Assembly (NCBI RefSeq): GCF_018139145.2
Contig: NC_059478.1
Coordinates: 7,316,001-7,380,000, forward strand
DNA length: 64,000 bases
Direction: 5' to 3'
Origin: Gymnogyps californianus
Taxonomy: Eukaryota > Chordata > Aves > Accipitriformes > Cathartidae
The position numbers were made by a program, and so were the translations under genes. Positions 53,701 to 64,000 of the stretch are shown here, piece after piece. The stretch's first letter is position 1. Each line of letters begins with the position of its first letter. Below the pieces are notes generated by a model that saw only the letters and a list, made by a program, of their open reading frames with translations, was not told where the DNA came from and did not search any database.

Positions 53701-53820
53701 CTAATAAGCATTTGTTTTTTCTTGCAGGGCTATGGAAAAGCAGATCATTCGGTGACTGTAGAGATACTGAAAAAAGTGTATACAGATTATGAAATTACAT
53801 GGTCAGATGACAAGAAATAA
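50504..53820 (+). CDS. PHPT1: Phosphohistidine phosphatase, PHPT1 family (115 aa)
   Basis: Small cytosolic enzyme of the PHPT1/Janus family that removes phosphate from phosphohistidine. Coding exons are 50504-50633, 51112-51236 and 53728-53820, joined by GT-AG introns in phases 1 and 0; the sum is 116 codons with the stop. The start ATG lies in a strong context (ccgccATGG) in a CpG island. Features of the family are visible: DVEIDPEG at residues 6-13, FKYILVRL, the RG-x4-AEFH segment whose His43 aligns with catalytic His53 of human PHPT1, CLGGGK at 63-68, KDKKIRVFG, and the C-terminal DYEITWSDD. Human PHPT1 is 125 aa with a longer N-terminus. In mammals PHPT1 is on another chromosome (human 9q34), so this may be a second, lineage-specific paralogue. 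The symbol refers to the family, not proven orthology. Introns argue against a retrocopy, and all key residues look intact. Confidence 0.9.
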
Positions 53821-53884
53821 ATTGGCTACTTATGAACACAACAAGCAGTTCAAAACTGGTAACTCCGTGGGCTGTACTTTGATA

Positions 53885-53890
53885 AATAAA
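53885..53890 (+). terminator. Polyadenylation signal of the PHPT1-like gene
   Basis: AATAAA lies 65 bp after the stop codon and is followed by T/G-rich sequence, giving a short 3' UTR ending near 53,905-53,915. Confidence 0.75.
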
Positions 53891-53914
53891 ATTGAATGTC
53901 TTCTATGTATGTTA

Positions 53915-56900
53915 CCATAAATCTGGAGTAATGGGACTCTGCTTTAATTTATAATATTGTTAGTCATCCCCAGATATATCTGATTTTTCAGATCATTCCT
54001 TTGTGCAGAATCTGCAGTTCTAAGCCTTTTTCCTCTCCTTTTGACATGCCATTGAATTAAACACTCCCACATCATCTTACCTCTGGTTTGTTTTCATCCA
54101 GTCCTGTCTCACTGATATATTGTAGGATACATCAGGATTTTGCCATCAGCTTAAACACCACAGGACCAAACCTGTTCCCTGGTCTTTTGACAGTAGTGTT
54201 TTCCGTTTCCTTTATTTTCTATTGTTCTTTAGGCTTTTCAACTTATCCACATTTACAAGAATGGGGGGGGGGGGGGGGAGGGTTGACTTTTACAGTTCTT
54301 CACCAATGATCTCCATCTTTGATTTACTCCATCATTTTGAAAATTCACTATTTGTGTTCCACACAAGTAGTGATCAAGATCTTTTGTGTTCCTGTAAGAT
54401 CCTTCTCTATAGCAGACTGATGGCAGTGTCAAATTCTGACAATACTTGTTTCATTCTGATTCCCCTGCACTTACTTTATTTGCCATGAGTATAATGATGC
54501 TTTTTCCTTTTTTTTATAGCAATAATTATCTTACAGTTAACTATGTCCCAGCCAGACCCAGTACACCTAGGCAGTGTCTGAATTAACTTACAGCACCTGC
54601 TTCCTCCTGTTGTGGCAGGATGTTGCCCTTCATTTGTTGTGGTTACTTGCTACAATTTTCACTTTTTTGTTTCCTGCCAGTCTTCTCTTGAATGCTGTTG
54701 TGGCTTTCAAGGCACTACCTTTTGTTCGTATGCTCATGTTGTTGACTTGCAGTCTTCAAGAGGTATTTGTATATAAATCCTGGTTCTTCCCTTTGCTGCG
54801 GTTCCTACTGCACTTACCTACCGGTATCTGGTCGTATATGGTGGCTTTTTCTTTTCAGTGTGCATGTGACTCTTAAAGTACAAACAGTATGAAATTTGAG
54901 AGGCTTTAGTCCATTTTCTATCACAAAAAAAGTCCTGCTGTTACTGCCTTATTACACTAATTATCCATCTTATGTCACCCTTCTGTATCTTTGTTTTGAT
55001 TGGTTGGGCAGAGAGGGATTTCCTCTTCTCATCCTCAGACCTTTCAGTCCATTCCTCATTAGAAGAGTTCCAGCTATCTCCCTCCTAGTAATCACCTGGG
55101 AGCAGGATCTCTTGAACCTGGTGCTGCAGGTCTCTTGGTTGGCAGCTGCTTCCCCCCACATGCAGCCTGGACTTTCCCCTCCAGTGCCTCTATGAGCTTT
55201 TGCATCTGCTCTTTGTGCTTCTCTCTATGCTCTTGTGCAATAGTCGTCTGGCTGAACCACTTCAAATGCCCTGATAACATTGATTGCAGGTTTGATTTTT
55301 TTTTTTCTTAATAAGATTTTGATTTCAGAACGTCATTAAATGCCTGTGTACCTAGTAACCAAGAATAGCATACAAGTCAATAATTTGCAAATTGGGCACT
55401 TCCCACTTTGATTTTCCTCATGGGCTTTTTCCCCTAAGCTTTAGTGGAATAACTGTAACGGATGCCATTTAATTGGTGCCAGTATACAAAACTGATTTTT
55501 TTTTTAATAACCTCATTTCCCAAAACTAGCAAATAATCTTCAAGGGGAAGTCAACAGTTAAGTATAGCGCCTGCTAAAACAAACAAGCTTTTTAATTTAG
55601 TTTCCTGAGATGTTTTATGACTGATTTTAATGTTTCTCTCCACAATACTTACAGGAAAGACATAATTTAGACCGGATTTCTTATTGTGATGACTCTTTCA
55701 AAAAGCCAGGGGATGGGGCAGGGGGAGAAAAGGGGTGGATTTGGAATGAGCTAATAAATTGAGTTACCAGCTGATCTCTACCTTTGTTTCTTCATATGAG
55801 AAATTGGGCCTGATGTAAGGGTTTATTGTGTCATTAAAAAAATACTTTGAGGGTCCTCCCAATTATCTTATTTTCTAGTGCAGTGTCATTTGGGGAAATG
55901 TTAATTTCCCTAGCTATTAAGTAATATGTACAAGTATTACACGTGAGTGAAAGATTTTTATTCCAGATCATGAAGAGAAGCAGGGAACTGGTCACTAAGG
56001 TGGTGATGATTTGGCAAGTAGAGAAAGCCTTAATGTTGTAGATTAGGGAAACCAGTATTTGATGTTGAAACACCAACAGAAGAACCAGCCTACAAAACTA
56101 GATGTTGAATTCTGCTTCCTCTCAGCATGTATATGCTGACTTTTAAGAACAGAATAGACCTCATCTGGAATTATGGAAATCCCAATGCTAATTTTGCCGA
56201 TTTCACCTGAGAAAAACATCCTTTTGAAAAATGGCAAGTGGTAGTCACTTTGTTTCCAACCTCCTGGTTTTGACAAAAAAGAACTGTTAACAGTACTTTA
56301 TTGATCTGCCAAAGCTAAAACTTCCTTTTGTTCTTCAATCTGTAGTCAGCAGTTGTCTATCATTAGTAAGTTTCAGAGCTGATGCAGAAAAATTCCAAAG
56401 CGCACTCACAGCCATGGCACAACTGCCTGCTTTTTTCCTCTCGCCTATAAAAGAGCAACTTCAGTAGTTTCTGAAGTATCCCTTTAAAACAGTCTACTTA
56501 GAATTGTTTTTGAAACAACAGTAGTTAAGGCTCTTCTGTAAAGTACAGGAAATCCTCTATGACTCTATCTTAATAGCAAGATGGTCAAAATGGGAATCTT
56601 GCAGTTGACTTTCATAGCCTTCCATCATGGGAACTTAATGCAATAATTGAAGTGATTTAGGTCACTGCTGTAGTAAGTTTCTTTCCATCCCCTCAGACTA
56701 TTGTCCTTTCTCCCCCACATTGAGTATCCTTGCATCCAGTTTACTGCAGTGGTTGACTGTCTCTAAGTTTTTATTGCTGCAAGAGCACCCAATGAATTAT
56801 TGCTGCAGTAAAGCAGTGCATGATGATAAGCAGTAGCTTTGATGTACCTGTTAAGAGTTGTCATAGCTTTTTGTCCAGTTTTAGTTAAGGCAAAACATGC

Positions 56901-57434
56901 AATGGATTTTTTTGTGTGAATTGTTGGTGATATCAAGCACTCAGGGCCAGGTTTTGTAGTTCTTTTGGTTCATTTGCATTTTTGGTAAGGTAATTTCTTC
57001 AGCAACATCACTACCTGCAGCCTAGGACACAGGAGTGACTTGCATACAGGCTTTTCTGAATGCTCGCTGCCCTGCCAAACTGCTGAAAAGACTGAAGAGG
57101 TGTGAGTGTTCAGTCGTACCCCCAGCAGTAACCCCCAGCAAGTTTTGAAAATGGGTCAGAGTGTATGAGCAGTTTAATTTCTGGAAAAATCTTGTTTAAA
57201 AAAAAAAAACCCAAACACAAAAGTAAAGCCCCAAAAAACCAACCTAGTACAGCACTCTAGTTAGCAACCTGCTATAATAGTGCATTTATCTCCTTTCCCA
57301 CTTGTCACCTAAAGCTCAGTTCTGTCATCCTCCAGTTTCCTGGATTGCATTTGTCTGTTTACTGGTTGGTTGTTTTAAGGAACTTCTCTTATGTAGAATC
57401 TTCTTTCAACTCGGCTTCTAAAACAGAAATCAGT
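53915..57434. other. Intergenic interval between PHPT1-like and METTL18
   Basis: No supported gene. It contains a 16-G homopolymer at 54,263, several T-runs and a minus-strand open fragment at 55,092-55,280 with a charged, heptad-like composition that might be a remnant of a mobile element. Otherwise nothing notable is seen. Confidence 0.5.
54263..54278. repeat. 16-base G homopolymer
   Basis: An uninterrupted run of 16 G is followed by AGGG. It can form quadruplex structures and is prone to sequencing and replication slippage. Confidence 0.95.
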
Positions 57435-57440
57435 TTTATT
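57435..57440 (-). terminator. METTL18: Candidate METTL18 polyadenylation signal
   Basis: TTTATT on plus is AATAAA in METTL18 sense, about 700 bp after the stop codon. Nearer signals of canonical form were not seen, so the 3' UTR may reach this point. Confidence 0.35.
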
Positions 57441-57657
57441 CATTTCTAAGAACAGTATGGCTATTTCCAGTTACTTGCTAAAATTTTCTTAGAGTGCTAT
57501 GTCAAAATCTGATTGTGAAGCTTTACAGACCACACTAGTAAATATTCTCTGCACTTTTTCAAAGGCTTGAATAAGTCATCTGTGCATTACATATAGAAAC
57601 ATTACAAAGATTCGTGAGACTGCGAGCAGAATCGAACCCAAGTGATAAATACAATCA

Positions 57658-57676
57658 CATCCCCCTCTGGTGGCAA
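57658..57676 (-). promoter_or_regulatory. CTCF-like motif in METTL18 3' region
   Basis: Minus-strand sequence 'ttgccaccagagggggatg' matches the CTCF core (GCCACCAG-x-GGGG) at most informative positions. It lies in the predicted 3' UTR or downstream flank of METTL18. Binding is inference. Confidence 0.4.
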
Positions 57677-58143
57677 AGCAGCAGAGCACACAGGTATGCT
57701 GTTGATTCTGAAATCTGTTGCTGCAGTTAAACCGTATCTGAGTTGGGAGCCTAACCCTTGAGAACTGCTTCCTGCACTATATTAGGAACCTAAATGATCT
57801 CGTTCAGGCTGTGCTCAGCAGCCACTCCTGTGACGTACAGTTCTGGCACTGCCAAAGAATGCGAGGGGGCACTGGGGACAGTGACTTAATTTTTAAAATA
57901 TGTATAAATGACAATTAATTGGCATAAACAGATGGTGATTTAAGCAGAACTCAATTTTTCTATGCAAAACCAGAATCAGAAGAGTCCTTCACTTCTGGTC
58001 AGACATCAGAATCTGTCAAACATTTCAATAACAAGCATCCTCAATTTGTCAAACCAGAATAACTCAGCAGGGGAAAAAGCAAACAGATATAAGGATTGAA
58101 ACATTTTTTCTTTAAGATACTTTGAAGGACCAGTGGTTGAATT

Positions 58144-59238
<1,095 letters not shown>

Positions 59239-59860
59239 TTAATTTATGACAGCCAGAAAAACTCATCTAAGAGCAGTACTGATACAAAGATTCTTTTTCT
59301 TCTGTTTTTTTTGTAGAGAATGTTTTTATGTTGTTATCGCTATGGGGAAGAGTGCTTTGCAGATAGAGTATCAGATGTTTTGCCAACGAATCAGGTGAAT
59401 TACTTCTGGAAATAAATAGTTTTATGTATCATTAAGCTACCAAGTATTCGCACAAACCGTCTAATTTTAGCATCCTAATTTGCATTTAAAAAAACCCACC
59501 CCAACCTTCTAAACATTTAAGTTCGTGAAAAGACAAGTGTTACAAGTGACCGCATCTCTCACGTCACGTAGGTATACGCAGGGGAAATCGGGACAGCTGC
59601 TTATTCCGGTAAAACTCGCATTTCAGCCTGAAATGAGCGTTTCAAGCGACGCAAAAAAACCCAAACAACTCGCACAGAGGCCCGGCTTCCTTTCCCTGCA
59701 CACCGGGTGAAGCATGCAGGTTGGGGAAGGGGATCCGGTCCCGGTTTACCCGCTCCTTTCCCCCCCTCCCGCCGCTGTGCCCGTACCGACCCACCGGTTG
59801 CTGGACGCGGTCAGCCTCCCCTTCTCCCACGTGGAGCGCCTGCCCCTTCCGCTTCGCTAA

Positions 59861-59870
59861 GCGCATGCGC
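59861..59870. promoter_or_regulatory. NRF1 binding motif
   Basis: 'gcgcatgcgc' is a perfect palindromic NRF1 site, common in bidirectional CpG-island promoters. Its last three bases overlap the left arm of the inverted repeat. Confidence 0.7.
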
Positions 59871-59941
59871 GCCGGCGGTGAAAAAGGGGGCGGGGCGGCT
59901 GCGTCCGCAGCCGCCCCGCCCCCTTTTTCACCGCCGGCGCG
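59868..59941. repeat. Perfect inverted repeat, 36-bp arms, 2-bp centre
   Basis: Bases 59868-59903 are the exact reverse complement of 59906-59941, with only 'tc' between the arms. Each arm carries a GC box (GGGGGCGGGGC at 59886-59896 and its mirror at 59913-59923) and an A/T run of five. It lies in the METTL18/FIRRM promoter, just upstream of the FIRRM start. It could extrude as a cruciform, or as a hairpin in transcribed RNA. A fold-back assembly or library artefact is an alternative. Confidence 0.95.
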
Positions 59942-59969
59942 GAGGCTGCTGGGATAGCGGAGGTAACTT

Positions 59970-59977
59970 TTTCCCGC
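59970..59977 (+). promoter_or_regulatory. E2F-like site at FIRRM promoter
   Basis: 'tttcccgc' matches the E2F consensus and lies 36 bp upstream of the FIRRM ATG. S-phase expression would fit a recombination and mitosis factor. Confidence 0.5.
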
Positions 59978-60012
59978 CGCTACCCGGCCCTGAGGTGAGG
60001 AGAGTTGGCGCT

Positions 60013-63000
60013 ATGTCCCAAACAGATCCCGAGCTGCTCCTGCAAGAGCTAGGAGGCTGGGACTGGGATCTCTGCCGCCGAGAGCTGCCCGTCGTCCTGC
60101 CCCGGCTTCTTATATCCTTCCCGGGAGGGCGGTTCGGTTGCTGGGTGGCTGTAGGGAGGCACCCCGAAATGGCGGGGGGGGTGTGTGTGTGGGGGTGTTC
60201 CTCCTTCAGCATTGCACAGTTCAAGCAAATAAATCCGTGGGAGGGAAAGCTGTGCAACCTTTGTAAGGGGCTGACACAGGACAGAAAAGCTGGGTGCCGG
60301 GTATTTCACTGGAAACGAGTGCAGCCTTTCGCTGAAATAAAACATTCATGGTAGAAAATACAGTGTGGTTCATTTAGCACTGTAGATAACGCCACCCCCC
60401 CACCCCAGCCCCCCCAAAAAACCCGAGACTTACTCTCCCAATACATTGCAGAAGTACTTGTGCTGATCGTGCGGGTACTGAGGTGTATCTGCCCACATTG
60501 GGTACGGAGTATCCCCGCCAATTTCATGTGATGGACGAAGGGTATGCAGGACAGTGTGAGAGAAGTCACTGCGACTTCTCCAGATGCTTTAAAGATAACC
60601 TTTATGGCAGAACGAGTTTGAATTTCTTTAACGTTTTCACTCTGTGTATCAAGAGTCTGAAGACTGGACTGAGCATATTCGTAAGTAGTGACCAAGAAGT
60701 ACCTCTTCTTTCTATGGATCGTTGTATTGCAATTGCGTTCTAAATTCTGCACTACTTAATACTTACGCTATAACTAATGACTTTTCACGGTCTTCAGCAG
60801 TCCTGCTGGACCTTGCACGTTACGCGAACTGCATGTTGAATAAGCTTTGTAAAAGCCCATAAAGAAGCTGTGCATGTAAGGCTGCTTTTTCCTTCCCACT
60901 ACTTCTGATTTTTAGATACTTGAAAGAAGGATGCTTTTTGTATTGTATTGTCTTTCTGGCTGTTATCTTACAGGTGGCAAAACTCTTGTAATACCTGATA
61001 GTGATAAGAAAATGAAGCTGATATGTAACTGTTCAGCAGTCTTGCTAACATTCACTGTTAAGTTGCATAGTAGTGCCAACCAGCGCATAAAATGTGCAAT
61101 TATTTGCAGTTTGGAATGTGGAAAATTCTAGTTTCGTGGGCAAACGATTGTGCTCAGCCTTCAGCTAAGTGTAGTCAGGTGTAATGCTCTTATTGATGGG
61201 TTTATGCATGTTGGAGCTGTTATTGTTACTTGATTTTTCAGATAATGCGTATGTGGCAAATGTTATGTTGCCTCTCAAAATCAAATACCTGATCTGTTTC
61301 TGCTTGATGCAGTTCTTTGTTTCATCTGGTAGGTTGCTACATGTTTATGATAATCACATGTTGTTTTTCTCTAATGTTTAAATGTTTTGCTTTGCAGGTG
61401 TTTTGAGGATCCTGACTGAAATGTTTTTGCCCCATATCAGCCTCGCAGATTTGGAGCAAACTTTTTTCTCAAAAGTATTACCTAAGGTATGACAGCTTCA
61501 ATTAAATGTGGAATTTTCAGTCAGTCCAGTGCTAAAACCTGCTTAGAATGCAGTGATTCTTTTTTGAGGTCACACAATGTAATTATTGTTTTGGGTACAA
61601 AACTTGGAATTAAAATTTTACCCTTTAAAAGTTTTAACAATTTTGTGTTGGATTGTTTCTGTGATTGTTACCATTCTTTACAGTGGGGAGAGGATCGAAC
61701 ATACAATGTTCTACTTTCTGTATTCAGTAATAGAATAAGTTTTTATTTCTTTTTGAGAAGATTGGGCTTTTTATAAAATGACCAAGGTGGAGAATTTTTA
61801 CATGAGGTAGCCTCTCAGGACAAATAAACGGAAGAATCCAACACTCATATATCATGAACAAATGTTGTGAAATTTGTGAATAATATAGTGAATAAACTTT
61901 CAGACCATACTGGCCTAACATATGTTCTCTTTTTTGATTAAATGATGGAGAATTTTGTGCTGTAGTTGTATTAAAATTCTTTAGTGCTTACGTTGCAACT
62001 GAAGTAAAGCAGTGCCAAATTACTGATCTAAGTTTCAGGCCTCAGCTTGTATATTTTAAGAAGCCAGTAAAAATGGCCATTTGATTTCCATTTCCCTTAT
62101 TTTATGTCCTGTAGCAAATTTTGGAGATTACAAGAAAAATGGCTCCTAACAGGCATATCCTGAACAAGGATTACTGTACCATACCAGTTTATGTAGTATC
62201 CTGCACGTGCCTGGAAGTACTTCACTGTCTTTGCAGTCTCAGCAGTAACACTCGTCAAATATCCAAGGACCTCAACGAAAGTAGAAATTATTGTTATTTG
62301 TAGGTCATAGACTTATTTTTCTATGTATTCAAAATGTTAATGATCATTCTCAACAAAAAACCAATTTTTCTGAGACAAAATGAAAATCCTTTTAAAATGA
62401 TGTGGTTTTAACTAAGTAAAAAATCTTTGGTAGAATGAGGTATATATTTCAAGTGAACGAGCTGGGAAGTTTGTTTTACTAACAGATTTTAGAAAAAGTA
62501 ACAGCTACTATAGCTTCTGTCTATAATTTGGGAAAACGTTAAGATGGTTTTTGCTTCTTGGTATATCATGCTTTATGATTCATATGCTAGAAAGCATTAT
62601 TTTCTCCTGTGAGTTATCTCAGTAGCCCATGTGTCCATGCCAAGGAAGCAAGCAAACATAGAATGGTGTTACTATTTGCATGTGTACGTTTATAAATAAA
62701 ATGTTTAAGTTTTGTTTTGTTCTGACAGACTCTACAGTTATTTGATAACTTGATGTATGAATTATGCAGTGAGGCCAAAGGATTAACCAGCCAGAATACA
62801 GAGTTATGCAGTACTGTAAGGAATCTTCTACAGGCAAGTCCCGTGAAATAAGCTGTCAAAGGAATGTTTACATTATTCTTTGATTTTACCTAAACAATTA
62901 AGAGGTTTTTAGAATATTTTTGCCAGCTACTAAACAGGTGGTTAAAATGTAATTTGATTTTCCTTTGCAGCTGAAGTTCAATTAACATTTTGTGAATGAG

Positions 63001-63554
63001 TTGATTACATCTAGCATGTGATGCTAATCACAATTTAAAAAAAAAAAAAAATCTCAAATTCTGCTTCAGTTCCTAACCCAAATGGAATGCGATTCTCCAT
63101 ATTTAAAGAGTGAATCTGGCACCTATTTATACAGTCACTCAGTTCTGAGTTTTAAAATTTTTGTAAATTGAGAACAGTAATCAAAAGAAAGATGAAGTTT
63201 TCAAAGAGTATATGGTATCGGAGAAAAGCTCTGGAATGGCTTGATAGTATTTTATGAAGCTTCGTTCATCTTTAACAAACTACTTATTTATGCAAATAGC
63301 AGTGAACTTTAAATGCCATAAAGATCTAGGTGCAATTCAGCTAAGAAAAGATACTTTTGAAATTATTGCAGGAGTGAAAAACATTGATTGTTGTTGTTTA
63401 TTCTTGCTTTAAGACTATGGTGCAACTGTTGGAAACTCTGACCGGTTGTGTACGATACGTCTGCACGCTGCAAGAATGTGTGCCTCTGGAGAGTATCCGC
63501 ACCCTTCCGTCCTCGGTTCTTTATGTAATAAAGAACACATTTACACACTGCAAG
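60013..63554 (+). CDS. FIRRM: FIRRM (C1orf112), N-terminal exons, gene runs off window
   Basis: FIGNL1-interacting regulator of recombination and mitosis, a nuclear alpha-helical protein acting with FIGNL1 on RAD51 in homologous recombination and crosslink repair. Five coding exons are present: 60013-60111, 60641-60680, 61398-61486, 62729-62833 and 63414-63554, giving 158 residues and ending in phase 0. Diagnostic conserved stretches are 'CRRELP', 'LPRLL', 'EMFLPH', 'LEQTFFS', 'GLTSQN', 'TMVQLL', 'LPSSVL' and 'THCK', in the same order as the human N-terminus. The ATG at 60013 lies in the CpG island. Intron 1 is a U12-type AT-AC intron (60112-60640) and intron 4 has a GC donor (62834). The most 5' part is the least conserved. 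Remaining exons lie beyond 64,000. An LTR sits in intron 5. Confidence 0.93.
60112..60640 (+). other. FIRRM: U12-type AT-AC intron (FIRRM intron 1)
   Basis: The intron starts with 'atatcctt', the U12 donor consensus of the AT subtype, and ends 'tttctttaacgttttcac', which contains a U12 branch-site match (TTCTTTAAC) about 10 bases before a terminal AC. Using these borders joins 'PRLL' to 'SVYQ' in phase 0 and reproduces the human protein alignment. No GT-AG alternative does so. Confidence 0.88.
62834..63413 (+). other. FIRRM: GC-AG intron (FIRRM intron 4)
   Basis: The exon ends CTACAG and the intron begins gcaagt, the classic strong GC donor. The acceptor is 'ttgctttaag' before ACTATG. Only this junction gives 'NLLQ-TMVQLL', as in the human protein. 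Confidence 0.85.
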
Positions 63555-63593
63555 GTAGGTCTGTGTTAGAAGGAGAAAAATTCTTATACTGGT

Positions 63594-64000
63594 TGGCGTT
63601 GTGGTTTAACCCCAGGCAGCAGCTGAGCACCACGCAGCCACTGGGTCACTGCGCCCCTCCCCCACCCCCCATGGGATGGGGAGGAGAATCGAAAAAAGGT
63701 AAAACTCCTGGGTTGAGATAAGAGAACTTTAATAACTAAAGTAAAATAAAATATAATACTAACTAAGAATAATAAAAATATAATAATAATAATGATTGTA
63801 ATGGAAAGCAATATAACAAAAAAAAGAGAGAAATAAAACCTAAGAGAATACAAATGATGCACAATGCAGTTGCTCACTACCCGCTGACTGATGCCCAAGC
63901 AGCGATTCGCCCCTCCCGGCCAACTCCCCCCCATTTATATACTGAGCATGACGTTCTGTGATATGGAATATCCCTTTGGCTAGTTCGGGTCAGCTGCCCC
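63594..64000 (-). mobile_element. Endogenous retrovirus LTR, truncated by the window end
   Basis: In minus orientation the visible part runs from a TATA-like 'gtatataaat' (plus about 63,942-63,933) through an AT-rich ATT-repeat stretch to a terminus 'ggggttaaaccacaac'. I recognise this as a common bird LTR family that starts or ends with the 'gtggtttaacccc' word on the opposite strand. The other end is outside the window, so I cannot tell a solo LTR from a full provirus. It lies antisense in FIRRM intron 5, the orientation that least disturbs the host transcript. No viral coding sequence is seen. Confidence 0.75.

Larger units (their letters stand above)
59700..60190. promoter_or_regulatory. 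CpG-island bidirectional promoter, METTL18 / FIRRM
   Basis: CpG-rich DNA lies between the two divergent start codons (59,205 and 60,013). It carries an NRF1 palindrome, GC boxes in both arms of a large inverted repeat, an E2F-like site and, in FIRRM intron 1, a YY1-like 'gaaatggcgg' (60166-60175). No TATA box is seen. A CRE-like 'tcacgtca' lies at about 59,559-59,566 nearer METTL18. The arrangement is typical of a shared housekeeping promoter. Confidence 0.7.

Noticed and set aside
57600..57690. tRNA-like word 'gggttcgattc' on the minus strand
   Set aside because: Flanking sequence cannot form the T-arm, anticodon arm or acceptor stem of a tRNA.

Overview
This is a vertebrate nuclear segment, almost certainly from a bird. 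The evidence is several CR1-type LINE 3' ends (AT-rich tails with repeated 'attctatgattct'), an avian-type endogenous retrovirus LTR at the right edge, small introns, CpG-island promoters and gene order. The genes correspond to the human 1q24 block SELE - METTL18 - FIRRM (C1orf112), with a phosphohistidine-phosphatase gene of the PHPT1 family inserted between SELE and METTL18. The species cannot be named from the sequence.

Layout. 1-26.5 kb: GC-richer DNA with no convincing gene, some AT-rich patches that look like conserved non-coding elements, and one CR1 fragment. 26.66-34.0 kb (minus strand): a complete E-selectin gene, reconstructed as 12 exons encoding 487 residues (signal peptide, C-type lectin, EGF, four CCP/sushi modules, transmembrane segment, cytoplasmic tail). 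Its promoter has a TATA box and two consensus NF-kB sites. 34.1-50 kb: AT-rich intergenic DNA with old CR1 copies and one orphan candidate signal-peptide exon at 35.3-35.4 kb. 50.5-53.9 kb (plus): a three-exon PHPT1-family gene (115 aa) with a CpG-island promoter. 54-57.4 kb: intergenic. 57.4-59.2 kb (minus): METTL18, with a single coding exon (353 aa). 59.7-60.0 kb: CpG-rich interval shared with FIRRM, which reads plus from 60,013 and runs off the window; its first five coding exons are present.

The genes do not form one pathway. SELE is an inducible endothelial leukocyte-rolling receptor. PHPT1-like removes phosphate from phosphohistidine. METTL18 methylates a histidine of ribosomal protein RPL3. 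FIRRM works with FIGNL1 in homologous recombination and mitosis. METTL18 and FIRRM are head to head, 808 bp between start codons, and probably share a bidirectional promoter.

Most notable observations: a perfect 36-bp-arm inverted repeat with a 2-bp centre inside the METTL18/FIRRM promoter; a U12-type AT-AC first intron and a GC-AG fourth intron in FIRRM; a Gly at lectin position 83 of E-selectin, where human selectins have Asn beside the calcium site; a sharp base-composition change at the 3' end of SELE next to a CTCF-like motif; and the unexplained secretory exon upstream of SELE.
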